64,000 nt of DNA from Actinoplanes nipponensis (GCF_016862275.1 NZ_BOMQ01000018.1:62001-126000); one strand, 5' to 3'; positions 8,956 to 17,780 are shown, counted from the first letter of the stretch. The notes: a model not told the origin generated them from the sequence alone. A program made the numbers and translations.

Positions 8956-10512
8956 ATGTCCACCGACGAAGGCAGGATCCACAAGAGGGTCGGCTGGGCG
9001 CCGTTGCGGCACTTCACCGAGCGCAGCGTCCTCGGCCTGCTGGCGGTCATCGCGGTCGGGCTCGGCTTCGGCCTGCTCCTGCTGCTGGTCCGGCTGCGCT
9101 GGGGCCCGCTGCAGAGCCTCGACCGGGGCGTCGCCGAGTGGCTGAACGGGCTGGTCGCGCCGCACCCGCCGGTCGTCAAGGTGCTGGAGGCGGTGACCGA
9201 CGCCGGCGGCCGGCCGGTGCTGATGTGGCTCATCTCCGTCGCCGTCCTGCTGCTGCTGATCCGCCGGCGCACCCGCCTGGCCGTCTACCTGGTCGTCACC
9301 GGCGTCGGCGCGCTGCTGCTCGACCCGTCGCTCAAGACGCTGGTCGGCCGGCTGCGCCCGGTGGTCGACGTGCCGGTGGCGGCCGCGCCGGGCAACAGCT
9401 TCCCGAGCGGGCACGCGCTGGGGTCGTTCGTCGCGTACGGGGCGCTGCTGCTGGTGTTCCTGCCGGCCGTGGCGCCGCGCTGGCGCAAGCCGGTGATCGC
9501 CCTGGTCGCCGCGATCGTCGCGGTCGTCGGCGTCACCCGGATGGCGCTGGGCGTGCACTTCCTCTCCGACGTGCTGGCCGGCTGGCTGCTCGGCGCCGCC
9601 TGGCTCGGCGTGACCGCGTACGCGTTCCGGGTCTGGCGCCGCGAGGTGGGCCAGCCCGTGCCCGCGCTGGAGGAGGGCCTCGAGCCGGAGGCGGCGCGCG
9701 ACGTCACCCCGGCCCCGGACGAGGAGAAGCTGCTGCCGCACCCGTGGGCCGGCGCGGCCGAGCTGATCGTCGGCTGGGTCTTCATCTTCGGCGTGCTGTA
9801 CGTGCTGGGCTGGGCCGTCACCAACCACACCGAGGGCACCTGGATCCACTCCGCCGACGTGGGTTTCGACCGGTGGCTGCAGACCTTCCGCACCCCGGCG
9901 CTGGACGACCTCAGCTACGGCTGGAGCAAGGCCGGCGACACCCACATGATCCTGCTGGTCTCGCTGATCTTCTGCCCGCTGGTGCTGGCCCTGTGGCGGC
10001 GCTGGCGCCCGGTGCTGTTCGTGGTGCTGGCCATGTTCGGCGAGCTGAGCCTGTTCCTCACCGCCGCCGCGGCGGTGGGCCGGCCCCGCCCGCCGGTCGA
10101 GCAGCTCGACGGCCAGATGCCCACCTCGTCCTTCCCGTCCGGGCACATCGCCGCGACCATGTGCCTCTACGCCGCCATCGCGATCCTGCTCGTGCCGCGG
10201 ATCCGGGCCTGGTGGCGGTGGGTCTTCGTGGCCCTCGCGGTGATCATGCCGGCCGGCGTGGCCCTGTCCCGGATGTACCGCGGCATGCACCACCCGACCG
10301 ACTTCCTCGGCTCGGCCGTGCTGGCCGCCTGCTGGCTGACCCTGCTCTGGTACGTGCTGCGGCCCAACGCCGACGTGGGCGAGGGCAACCGGGCCGACGC
10401 CGGCGAGCTCGGCGAGAGCGACGCCCACCGCGACCTGACCGAGACGACGCGGCCCCGCGAGACCGCGCCCGTGGCCGCCGGACCCGCGGGCCCGGCCGAG
10501 GCGGTGCGGTGA
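8956..10512 (+). CDS. Tandem PAP2 phosphatase (two domains fused)
   Basis: A 518-residue polytopic membrane protein that contains two complete PAP2 acid-phosphatase domains. Domain 1 (about residues 20-230) has KTLVGRLRP, SFPSGHA and RMALGVHFLSDVLAG; domain 2 (about 265-475) has VGRPRPP, SFPSGHI and SRMYRGMHHPTDFLG. These supply the catalytic His, the second His/Asp and the Lys/Arg phosphate binders. Likely substrates are phosphatidic acid, PG-phosphate or undecaprenyl diphosphate on the outer membrane face. The start has a good AGGAG site. The lipid kinase-YihY-PAP2 order suggests a phosphorylation/dephosphorylation lipid module. Confidence 0.88.
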   Translation: MSTDEGRIHKRVGWAPLRHFTERSVLGLLAVIAVGLGFGLLLLLVRLRWGPLQSLDRGVAEWLNGLVAPHPPVVKVLEAVTDAGGRPVLMWLISVAVLLLLIRRRTRLAVYLVVTGVGALLLDPSLKTLVGRLRPVVDVPVAAAPGNSFPSGHALGSFVAYGALLLVFLPAVAPRWRKPVIALVAAIVAVVGVTRMALGVHFLSDVLAGWLLGAAWLGVTAYAFRVWRREVGQPVPALEEGLEPEAARDVTPAPDEEKLLPHPWAGAAELIVGWVFIFGVLYVLGWAVTNHTEGTWIHSADVGFDRWLQTFRTPALDDLSYGWSKAGDTHMILLVSLIFCPLVLALWRRWRPVLFVVLAMFGELSLFLTAAAAVGRPRPPVEQLDGQMPTSSFPSGHIAATMCLYAAIAILLVPRIRAWWRWVFVALAVIMPAGVALSRMYRGMHHPTDFLGSAVLAACWLTLLWYVLRPNADVGEGNRADAGELGESDAHRDLTETTRPRETAPVAAGPAGPAEAVR

Positions 10513-11288
10513 CGGTCCGGTTCCTGACCTGGAACATCCGCACCGGGGGCAGCGGGGGTCGGCTGGACGCCGCAGTCACGCTGCTGCGCCGCGAGCAGCC
10601 GGACCTGCTCGCGCTGCAGGAGCTACGCGGGTTCCCCGGCCGGCGGATGGCCCAGGTGGCCGGGGCGCTGGGCATGACGCCGTTCCTGGCCCGCTCGGTG
10701 TTCGGGCAGAGCGTCGCGGTGCTGGTGCGCCCGCCGCTGCGCATCGTCGGCTGGTCCGGGGTGCGGTGGCGGCTGCACCACGCCGCCGCGGCCGTCCGGG
10801 TGCCCACCACCGCCGGGCAGCTCACCGTGGTCAGCACCCACCTCAACGCGCTGTCGCCGTACCGGCGGCTGCGGGAGGCGCGCTTCCTCGCCGCGCGCCA
10901 CCGGCCCGCCAAGGGGCCCGTGCTGCTCGCCGGCGATCTCAACTCGCTGGACCCGGGCACCGACCACACCGCACGGCTGGCCGCGCTCGGCGGGCCGTAC
11001 CGGCGGCGGCACCTGGCCGCGGACGGCACGGTCGACACCCGCGCGATCGCGGCGTTCACCGCGGCCGGTTTCGTGGACGTGTGGCCGGCGGCCGGCACGG
11101 GCGACAGCCACACGGTGCCGACCACCCGCGGCGGCGGCCCCGAGTTCTCGCCGGCCGGGATGCGGCTCGACTACCTGCTGGCCAGCCCGCCGGTGGCCGC
11201 CCGGGCCAGCCGCGCCCGGGTGGTGCGGGGCGCCGAGGCCGAGTACGCCTCCGACCACTACCCGCTCGCGGTGGAGCTCGACCTATAG
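10509..11288 (+). CDS. Endonuclease/exonuclease/phosphatase family protein
   Basis: A 259-residue protein with the EEP-fold motif order: NIRTG, LALQELRG (metal-binding Glu), STHLNAL, AGDLNSLD and a final SDHYPL (catalytic Asp-His pair). No signal peptide is seen. Substrates in this fold range from DNA to phospholipids and inositol phosphates; the preceding PAP2 gene, overlapped by 4 nt (GTGA), makes a lipid-related role plausible. Its stop overlaps the convergent GGDEF gene by 6 nt, the palindrome CTATAG giving a TAG on each strand. Confidence 0.85.
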   Translation: MTVRFLTWNIRTGGSGGRLDAAVTLLRREQPDLLALQELRGFPGRRMAQVAGALGMTPFLARSVFGQSVAVLVRPPLRIVGWSGVRWRLHHAAAAVRVPTTAGQLTVVSTHLNALSPYRRLREARFLAARHRPAKGPVLLAGDLNSLDPGTDHTARLAALGGPYRRRHLAADGTVDTRAIAAFTAAGFVDVWPAAGTGDSHTVPTTRGGGPEFSPAGMRLDYLLASPPVAARASRARVVRGAEAEYASDHYPLAVELDL

Positions 11289-12869
11289 GTCGGCCACCAC
11301 GCGGTCGCGGCCCTCGCGCTTGGCCACGTACAGGTTGCGGTCGGCCAGCGACATCAGCGACGACGGGGTGGCCCGGCCCTGCGCCGCGGTCGTCACGCCG
11401 ATGCTGGTGGTGACCGGCAGCGTGCCGGTCAGCGGCTCCCAGGTGTGCGCCCGGATCCGCAGCCGCAGCCGCTCGCAGCGCTCGGCCGCCTCCTCGGCGG
11501 CCAGGCCGGGCATCACCAGCAGGAACTCCTCGCCGCCGATCCGCGCGGCGATCATCGGCCCGCTCACCGCGTCGGTCAGCAGCCGGGAGACCTCCTGCAG
11601 CACGGTGTCGCCGGTGCTGTGCGACAGCGTGTCGTTGATCCGCTTGAAGTGGTCCAGGTCCAGGATCGCCAGCGACAGCGGGGTGCGCTGGGCGACCGCC
11701 TCGCTGAGCAGGGCGGGCAGGCGCTCGTTGACGTAACGCCGGTTCCACAGGCCGGTCAGCGCGTCGCGGTGGGCCATCTCCCGGAAGTGCTCGCTGGCCC
11801 GGCGCGCCTCGGTCGCCTCGAAGACGGCCTGCAGCGCCCGCGCCTGCGCCTCGCGTTGCATCGAGTGCAGGGCGTTCGCCGCGGCGTAGAAGGCCCGGTG
11901 CTCCTGGTACGCCTCCTGGTAGCGACCCGTGGCGGCGAACAGGGCCGCCTGCTCCTCGCGGGCCTGTGCCCGTACCCGGTCCAGCCCGCGCTCCTCGGCC
12001 AGCGCCGCCGCGGCGTCCAGGGCCTCCTGCGCGGCCGCGTAGCGACGATCGAGCCGGCGCGCCTCCGCGAGCGTGAGCAGGCAGACGGCCGGGGCGTCGC
12101 CCTCGTGGTTGAGCACGGCCGAGGCCGAGTCGTCGAGGATGACGTGCAGCGTCTCCTCGACGGCGGCGTAGTTGCCGCTCATCATCTCGATCCGGGCGAT
12201 CGTGTCCAGCTCCAGCGAGCCGAACGGGCGCCCGCAGCGGGCCTGGACCACGCGCAGGTGCCGCACCAGCTCCCGGGCGCCGTCCTCGTCGTCGCGCTCG
12301 AAGGCCGTGTAGGCCATGTTGTTCAGGATGTTCATGGCCAGCTCGTGGTCGCCGATGGCGGCCGCGATGGTGAGCGCCTCCCGGAAGCGGCGGTCGCCCT
12401 CCTCGGTCGAGCCGCTCTCGTCCAGCGCCACGGCCAGCGTCATCAGGTGCCGGGCCCGGATGGTCTGCGGCTCGTCGTCGCTCAGGTTGGCGAAGCCCTG
12501 CACGGCGTGGCTGAGCCCCTCGGAGAGGTCGCCGATCTGCCGGTAGAAGATGGACAGCATCCGGTGCGCGCGGGCCAGCAGGAACGGGTGGTCGTGCTCC
12601 TGGGCCCAGGCCAGCACCTGGTGCACCCGCTGGCCGCCCTGCTCGGAGCGGCCCTCGCGAACCAGCGCGGTGGCCCGCAGCAGCCGCGCCCGCATGACGA
12701 GGTCTTCCGCGCCCAGCCGCTCGGCGCGCTCCTCGATCGTCGCCGCGCGCGTCGCCACGAACCGGAACTGGGTCTGTGGGCGACTGTCGAGCTCCACCAG
12801 GGCCGCCTCGAGCGCCGTCCGCTCGTCGACGACCACGGCGCCGGCCGTCTCTGCCGCCTCCGTCGTCAC
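11283..12869 (-). CDS. TPR-sensor diguanylate cyclase (GGDEF)
   Basis: A 528-residue cytosolic protein. Residues about 20-350 are helical tetratricopeptide-like repeats (ARLLRATALVREG, ARAHRMLSIFYRQIGD, LNNMAYTAFERDDED and others); a coiled-coil linker (about 325-365) leads to a C-terminal GGDEF domain with intact active loop GGEEF and the HRDALTGLWNRR and DLDHFKRIND motifs. It should make c-di-GMP from two GTP. The inhibitory I-site RxxD before the active loop is absent (SGPM), so product inhibition is unlikely. The layout resembles CdgA/TPR-GGDEF proteins of actinomycetes. GTG start at 12869. Confidence 0.9.
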   Translation of the reverse strand: MTTEAAETAGAVVVDERTALEAALVELDSRPQTQFRFVATRAATIEERAERLGAEDLVMRARLLRATALVREGRSEQGGQRVHQVLAWAQEHDHPFLLARAHRMLSIFYRQIGDLSEGLSHAVQGFANLSDDEPQTIRARHLMTLAVALDESGSTEEGDRRFREALTIAAAIGDHELAMNILNNMAYTAFERDDEDGARELVRHLRVVQARCGRPFGSLELDTIARIEMMSGNYAAVEETLHVILDDSASAVLNHEGDAPAVCLLTLAEARRLDRRYAAAQEALDAAAALAEERGLDRVRAQAREEQAALFAATGRYQEAYQEHRAFYAAANALHSMQREAQARALQAVFEATEARRASEHFREMAHRDALTGLWNRRYVNERLPALLSEAVAQRTPLSLAILDLDHFKRINDTLSHSTGDTVLQEVSRLLTDAVSGPMIAARIGGEEFLLVMPGLAAEEAAERCERLRLRIRAHTWEPLTGTLPVTTSIGVTTAAQGRATPSSLMSLADRNLYVAKREGRDRVVADL

Positions 12870-12973
12870 TCGCGCTCCCGTTTTCCCGGTGGGGCCCCGG
12901 TGGGTCCTCGGCAACCGTTGCGATCGGGCGCGCGCGGTGATTGCTGAGGTATCACCGGGTTGCGAATGGGTTG

Positions 12974-14881
12974 CTACCGCTTGGTGCACACGGCGTCGGA
13001 GGCCGCGACCCGGTCGACGGTGTAGACGACCGCCACCGAGAAGCAGTAGTTGTTCTGCCGGTTGAGCCCGTAGACCACGTAGTCGGTGGTGCCGGCGGGC
13101 AGCTGCTGGAACGCCCGCTGCTCCTGTCCGGCCCGACCGCCGGAGATCAGCACCGGGCCCTCCGAGCCCTTCGGATACTTCCAGGTCAGCAACACGCTGT
13201 CCCGGTTGTCCCGCAGGGTGACGCCGGCCGGGGCGACGGCGGTGCTGGTGGGCCGGGCGGACGGGGAGGCGGCGGGCGGCGCGGCGGAGGCCGCCGCGGA
13301 GGGCGCGGCGGTGGCGTCGGCCGCCGGGGACGCTGCCGGATCGTCGCGCGGCCACGTCACGACCACCACCGCGGCGGCCGCGGCGATCCCGGCCACGAGC
13401 ACGGCGGCCAGCGCGAGCGGGTGCCGGGTGGAGTGCCGCTCCGGCTGGTCCACCGGTACGGGCAGACGACGGTCGGCGGCGGGCGCGGCGAGCTCGTCCA
13501 CCGGCAGCCGCGGGCCGGGCGGATAGGTGCCCGGCGGGTGCGCGACCGGCGGGAACGACTCGGGGGGCCAGGGTCCGGGCGGCGACTCCCCGGCCCGTTC
13601 CCGGGGTGGCTCCACGGCCGGCTGGTAGGCCGGCCGGGCCGGGGCCGCCATCGCCGGGAGCGGGGCGGGCTCCGGCCAGGGCTGCTGGACCGGCACCGGC
13701 GGGGGCGGGCCGGACCAGGCGCCCGGGGCCGGTTCGGCCGGCGCCTCGGGGTACGCGACGGGGGACTGCGGCTGGTTCTCGTGGTAGTCCACCGGCTGGC
13801 CGGAGGGGGACGCTGTCCAGGCGTGGGGAGCCGGGGTATCGCGCGTCGCGACCGCGGCGGCCGGTGGCGCCTCGGCCGCCGGGGGGAGGGGCATGTCGAC
13901 CGGCCCGGGCGGCGGCTGCGCGGGCTCGGGGGAGTCCAGCGGCAGGGCAACGAAGGGCTCGGGGCGGGCGTGCCGGCCGGTCGGTTCGTCCGGGGCCGGG
14001 GACCCGGGCCGTACCGGATAGACCCCGGGCGCCGTTTCCGGCACCCGGACGGCGGCCACCGCCGGCCCGCCTGCCGCCGGGTCGTTCGGTGCCGGGGCGC
14101 TTCCCGCCGGGACGTCCGCTGCCGGGGTGTCCGCTGCCGGGGTGTCCGGGGCGGGGCCCGTCGAGCGCTGCACCCGCCCGCACACGTGCCGGCCCGACGC
14201 CTCCGCCCCGGCCAGCCGGGCGACCTGCCGGCCCAGGGGGTGGTCGGGCGGCAGGTGGCGGGCGCACAGCTCCTGGACCTGGCGGAAGTGGCGCAGCGCG
14301 TCGCCGGTGTGGCCGCACTCGCGTTCCATCGCGGCCAGCCGGGCCAGCATCTTGATGCCCGCCGGAGAGTCCTCACCGTGCGCGTGCCGGTGTCGCGTCC
14401 AGGCGTCGGCCAGCCGGTTCCGGGCGGCCGTGCACTGCCCGGCTGCGTGCTCGGCCGTGGCCAGGTCGGCCTCGGCGGCCAGCACCCGCGCGGACAGCGG
14501 ACCGTCCTGAGCGGCCAGCTCGCCGACCAGGTCGTGGTAGAGCTGGGCCGCCCGGCCGTGGTTGCCGACCCGCTGCAGCACGGCGGCGTGGGTCGCGGCC
14601 GCCGCGATGGTGCGCTCGTCGTGCGGGCCGTGCAGGCGTTCCTCCGCGGCGTGGGCGAAGCCGGCCCAGGTGCGGGCGCCGTGCGGGTCGCCGAGCGCGA
14701 TCAGGATGCGGGCCTGCAGCGCCGCGGCCAGGGCGAGGTCGGCCGAGGCGCGCTGCGGATCGGCGTCGGCCGGGTCCAGCGCGTCGGCGAGCACGTCCCG
14801 GGCCCCGGCGAGGTCGCCCGCGGAGGTGAGCGTCTGGGCGTGGGCGGTGAGTTCGGCGAGCGGAGGGGCCACGTGCCTCAT
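12974..14881 (-). CDS. TPR / proline-rich / single-TM protein with FnIII-like C-terminus
   Basis: A 635-residue protein with four parts: an N-terminal TPR-like helical region (about 1-215, with RVGNHGRAAQLYHDLV and TGDALRHFRQVQ repeats), a long Pro/Ala/Gly-rich disordered tract (about 220-480), one transmembrane segment (LALAAVLVAGIAAAAAVVVV), and an outside Ala/Pro/Ser linker ending in a fibronectin-III-like beta domain (LTWKYPKGSEGP, NNYCFSVAVVYT). A cytosolic TPR linked to an exported beta domain suggests a transmembrane scaffold. It lies 104 nt upstream of, and co-directional with, the TPR-GGDEF gene. No known name. Confidence 0.8.
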   Translation of the reverse strand: MRHVAPPLAELTAHAQTLTSAGDLAGARDVLADALDPADADPQRASADLALAAALQARILIALGDPHGARTWAGFAHAAEERLHGPHDERTIAAAATHAAVLQRVGNHGRAAQLYHDLVGELAAQDGPLSARVLAAEADLATAEHAAGQCTAARNRLADAWTRHRHAHGEDSPAGIKMLARLAAMERECGHTGDALRHFRQVQELCARHLPPDHPLGRQVARLAGAEASGRHVCGRVQRSTGPAPDTPAADTPAADVPAGSAPAPNDPAAGGPAVAAVRVPETAPGVYPVRPGSPAPDEPTGRHARPEPFVALPLDSPEPAQPPPGPVDMPLPPAAEAPPAAAVATRDTPAPHAWTASPSGQPVDYHENQPQSPVAYPEAPAEPAPGAWSGPPPPVPVQQPWPEPAPLPAMAAPARPAYQPAVEPPRERAGESPPGPWPPESFPPVAHPPGTYPPGPRLPVDELAAPAADRRLPVPVDQPERHSTRHPLALAAVLVAGIAAAAAVVVVTWPRDDPAASPAADATAAPSAAASAAPPAASPSARPTSTAVAPAGVTLRDNRDSVLLTWKYPKGSEGPVLISGGRAGQEQRAFQQLPAGTTDYVVYGLNRQNNYCFSVAVVYTVDRVAASDAVCTKR

Positions 14882-14956
14882 AGTGTCTGCTCGGACACCC
14901 TCGGTACAAGACCCGGCTTGCGGTGACCCGCTCCCCGCGGCGCGGCCGGGACGCCG

Positions 14957-14962
14957 TATAAC
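14957..14962 (+). promoter_or_regulatory. -10 element, leaderless transcript
   Basis: TATAAC lies 8 nt before the ATG at 14971, so the expected transcription start falls at or within a base or two of the A of the start codon. No Shine-Dalgarno sequence is present, which fits leaderless translation. Confidence 0.45.
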
Positions 14963-14970
14963 TCGAGGGT

Positions 14971-15891
14971 ATGACCGCCGACAGCGTCGCCGACGTCAAG
15001 CGCGAGATCCTCGTCCGCCACCTGGAGGCGTGGGCGCCCGCCGCGCTGCACCGGGCCCGCCGCGCCACCTATGTGCACGGCTACGCCGATGCCGGGCCCG
15101 AGCTCGCGCAGGCCGCGCTGCGGGTGTTCGTCGAGCAGTCCGACCTGGTCCGGGGGCGGGAGTTGACCATGGTCGCGCTGGGCGAGGACGTCGCCGCGGT
15201 GGCGGCCCGGCTGGACGACGTGCAGCGGGAGGCCGGCGCCGGGGCGGGGCTGACCGTCCACGCCGTACCGGGGGGCACCGACGCGCGGGTCGCGGTGGCG
15301 CTCAAGGCGGTCGGGGCGGGGCGCGTACCGCTGCTGGCTTTTCTGGACGCGACCGCTGCCGGCGTCGCGCCGCGGCCCGAGACCGTCGCGGCGCTGACCG
15401 CGGGCAAGCCCGCGGAGGCGGTGATCGTGGTCCCGGCCGTGGGCTTCGCGGCCGACGACTATCGCGCCGAGCTCCGGGTGGCCGGCTTTCCGCTGGTCGC
15501 CGCGGTGGAGCTGGCCGTCGGCGAGGAGCCGGGGGAGGTGCTGCTCTTCGCCACGCAGTCGGGCCGGAACCTGGAGGGCTTCAAGGACGCGCTGTGGGCG
15601 GTCGACGAGTACGCGGGGGTGCGTTATCGCGATCCGGGCGACCCGGAGCGGCACCTCATCGACATCTCGCTGAGCCCGCACCCCGGACCGTTGCGCCGGG
15701 AACTGCTGGCGCACCTCGCCGAGGTGGGCGAGGCGACGGTGACCGAGCTGCGGACCTTCGCGCTGACCGAGACGGTCTACCGGGCCGCCGACGCGACCCG
15801 GGTGTTGCAGGCCCTGCTGACCGCCGGATCGGTGACCCGGCGGCCGGAGCACGGGCGGCTCGGCGGCGACGTGGTGATCGCCGCGGCCTGA
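14971..15891 (+). CDS. Hypothetical protein with TcmP-like C-terminal half
   Basis: A 306-residue soluble protein. The C-terminal half has the layout of three-Cys-motif partner (TcmP)-like proteins: LLFATQSGRNLEGFKDALWAVDE followed by a small winged-helix-like end with ETVYRAADATRVLQALLTAGSV; the N-terminal half (about 1-190) is a Rossmann-like alternation of strands and helices containing LAFLDATAAG. The assignment to TcmP is by remembered pattern only. TcmP partners have been seen in conflict and DNA-modification loci; no such neighbour is visible here. It is convergent with the DUF4236 gene, with stops 1 nt apart. Confidence 0.65.
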   Translation: MTADSVADVKREILVRHLEAWAPAALHRARRATYVHGYADAGPELAQAALRVFVEQSDLVRGRELTMVALGEDVAAVAARLDDVQREAGAGAGLTVHAVPGGTDARVAVALKAVGAGRVPLLAFLDATAAGVAPRPETVAALTAGKPAEAVIVVPAVGFAADDYRAELRVAGFPLVAAVELAVGEEPGEVLLFATQSGRNLEGFKDALWAVDEYAGVRYRDPGDPERHLIDISLSPHPGPLRRELLAHLAEVGEATVTELRTFALTETVYRAADATRVLQALLTAGSVTRRPEHGRLGGDVVIAAA

Positions 15892-15892
15892 G

Positions 15893-16066
15893 TCAGGACT
15901 TGTCCTGCTTCCACGACAGCGGGCCGGGCAGGTCCACGCGGTGGGCCTTGGCCTTGGAGTTCCAGGACCAGCGCCCGATCTTGATGGACCAGGACGAGAA
16001 TCCGCGCTGCGTGAAGTTCAGGATCAGCGGTCCGAACTTCTTGCGACTGCGGTACTGAATGCCCAT
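15893..16066 (-). CDS. DUF4236-like small protein
   Basis: A 57-residue protein. The start ATG 16066 has AAGGA 9 nt upstream. The N-terminus matches the short DUF4236 pattern: G-x-x-Y/F-R-x-R-K-K-F-GPLILNFTQRG followed by S-x-SIKIG-x-WSWNSK. Such proteins are short beta-rich domains of unknown function, usually starting M-G-F/I-x-F/Y-R. It is followed by nothing on the same strand before the convergent stop at 15891. Confidence 0.75.
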   Translation of the reverse strand: MGIQYRSRKKFGPLILNFTQRGFSSWSIKIGRWSWNSKAKAHRVDLPGPLSWKQDKS

Positions 16067-16133
16067 CGGGGGAGTCCTTCCATTGCGGAGCCAGGTGGCC
16101 GCAAGATTCCCGATGGTGGATTTCCGCAAACTT

Positions 16134-16589
16134 CTACCGCGGCTGCCAGGCGTCCGGCCGGGTGGTGAGCTTGCGGACGTGGGCCGGCATGCGGCCGCTG
16201 ATCAGCTCGGCCAGGCTGACCTCGTCGACCACCTCGCGCACCGCCGAGCGCACGGCGACCCAGAGATTGGGCAGGTTCTCCGCCGCGCCGGAATACTGGG
16301 TCTCCTCCGGGCGCAGGCCGCGGACCCCGGCCAGCGGACCGTCGACGGCCCGCAGGACCTGGCCGATCGTCACGTCCCGGGGACTCTGTGACAGCGTGTA
16401 GCCGCCTTCGGCACCGCGTTGGGCTCGGACCACCCCGGCGCGGCGCAGGTCGGCCAGCACGGCCTCGAGGAACTTCCGAGGCATGTTCTGGTCCTGGGCA
16501 ATGGCCTGGGCGGACATCAGGGCCGGGTAGGCGTTGGCCAAGCTCAGCGCCGCCCGTACCGCGTAGTCGCCGCGCGCGGAGATCTGCAC
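16134..16589 (-). CDS. Rrf2-family transcriptional regulator
   Basis: A 151-residue regulator with the Rrf2 start (QISARGDYAVRAALSLA), the winged-helix core (LEAVLADLRRAGVVRAQRGAEGGY) and the conserved DVTIGQVLRAVDGPLA. The protein has no cysteine at all, so it cannot hold the 2Fe-2S or 4Fe-4S cluster used by IscR, NsrR or RsrR; it must sense another signal, as CymR does. GTG 16589 is chosen by alignment with the family N-terminus; the GGAGGA directly touching it is too close to serve as a normal ribosome site. The upstream gap contains GAAT-N7-ATTC, a possible self-operator. Confidence 0.88.
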   Translation of the reverse strand: MQISARGDYAVRAALSLANAYPALMSAQAIAQDQNMPRKFLEAVLADLRRAGVVRAQRGAEGGYTLSQSPRDVTIGQVLRAVDGPLAGVRGLRPEETQYSGAAENLPNLWVAVRSAVREVVDEVSLAELISGRMPAHVRKLTTRPDAWQPR

Positions 16590-16661
16590 TCCTCCATCAT
16601 GCCGCGTCCGCGCCCGAGACCCTCGCGCACCCCGGGAATTATGGGTATTCGGGCATCACAA

Positions 16662-17594
16662 TCAGTCAGCGGCCAGTCGCTGAACCGGCACCCGGGCGCC
16701 GATGTCGGCCACGTCGTCGGCGACCTGGGCGGGCATCGCGGTTGCCGTGCCGGCCCGGAACGCGCCCGGGCTCATCCCGGCCTCGCGGTGGAAGAAGCGC
16801 CCGAAGTTCGTCGGCTCGCCGAAGCCGAGCCGGCGGCCGATCTCCGCCACTGACAGGTTGGTGCAGGCCAGCAGCCGGCGCGCCTCCAGGGCCACCCGGT
16901 CGTCCACGACCTGTTTGGCGGTGCGGCCGGTGACCGCGAGGCAGGCCCGGGTCAGGGTGCGCACCGAGCAGCCGAGCCGGGCGGCGTAGTCCTCGACCCG
17001 CCGGCTGTGCGGGTGGCCGGCCTCCAGGTCGCGGCGGAACCGGGCGAAGGTGCGGCTCTCGGCGCTGGTAGTGGCGGTGCGCCGGTCGCCGCCGGCGCCG
17101 AGCAGGGCGATCCGCAGCAGCAGGACGGCGAGCTGGTGGCGCAGCAGCGCGGCGGCCACCGCGCCCGAGGTGTGCCGGGAGCAGTCGACCCCGAGCTGGG
17201 CCACCTCGGTGATCACCGCGTCCTCGTCCTCGCCGGCCAGCTGCCAGCGGTGCGGCCCGGGCAGGTCGTCGACCGGTACGCCGGAGACGTCGGCGGCCGA
17301 GAGCAGCTCCCGGTCCCAGAAGACCAGGGTGGCGTCCAGCCCCGGCTCGATACCGAAGCGCACCGCCTGCCCGGGCCGGATCCACAGCAGGGTGCCGGGG
17401 CGGCACCGGTGCAGGCTGAAGTCGATCTCGACGGTGCCGTGCCCGGCCGTGGTGAGCGCCAGCAGGTGGTACGGCAGCCGGCGCGGCGCCGGCTGCGGCG
17501 TCGCCAGGTCGGTCTCGGGCAGCGTGCAGGTGCCCACGCCCGCCCAGTTCGGGGCGGGTGCGGAGCGGCTTAGGCGCGCGGCGGAGGTGACCAT
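16662..17594 (-). CDS. AraC-family transcriptional regulator
   Basis: A 310-residue protein with an N-terminal cupin-like ligand domain (LLALTTAGHGTVEIDF, CRPGTLLWIRPGQAVRF) and a C-terminal pair of helix-turn-helix motifs (RRVEDYAARLGCSVRTLTRAC and LSVAEIGRRLGFGEPTNFGRFFHREAGMSPGAFR), the AraC/XylS signature. ATG 17594 is used; a start at 17630 is possible. The ligand is unknown. It stands alone, upstream of and co-directional with the Rrf2 gene. Confidence 0.88.
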   Translation of the reverse strand: MVTSAARLSRSAPAPNWAGVGTCTLPETDLATPQPAPRRLPYHLLALTTAGHGTVEIDFSLHRCRPGTLLWIRPGQAVRFGIEPGLDATLVFWDRELLSAADVSGVPVDDLPGPHRWQLAGEDEDAVITEVAQLGVDCSRHTSGAVAAALLRHQLAVLLLRIALLGAGGDRRTATTSAESRTFARFRRDLEAGHPHSRRVEDYAARLGCSVRTLTRACLAVTGRTAKQVVDDRVALEARRLLACTNLSVAEIGRRLGFGEPTNFGRFFHREAGMSPGAFRAGTATAMPAQVADDVADIGARVPVQRLAAD

Positions 17595-17780
17595 CGAGCC
17601 GACCGTAGCGGGCCGTGACCAGCGATGCACGCGAGGGACGCGGCGCCGGTCGATATCGCCGTGACGACTGCGAAAACATGGGTCAAATCAGACATAAAGG
17701 TGTCGGTCGGCGCCATTCGCTTTACGCCCGAGATTCGGCTTTAAGTGATCGTCTGTCCGTTTCCTCGGGGCAGGGAAAAG

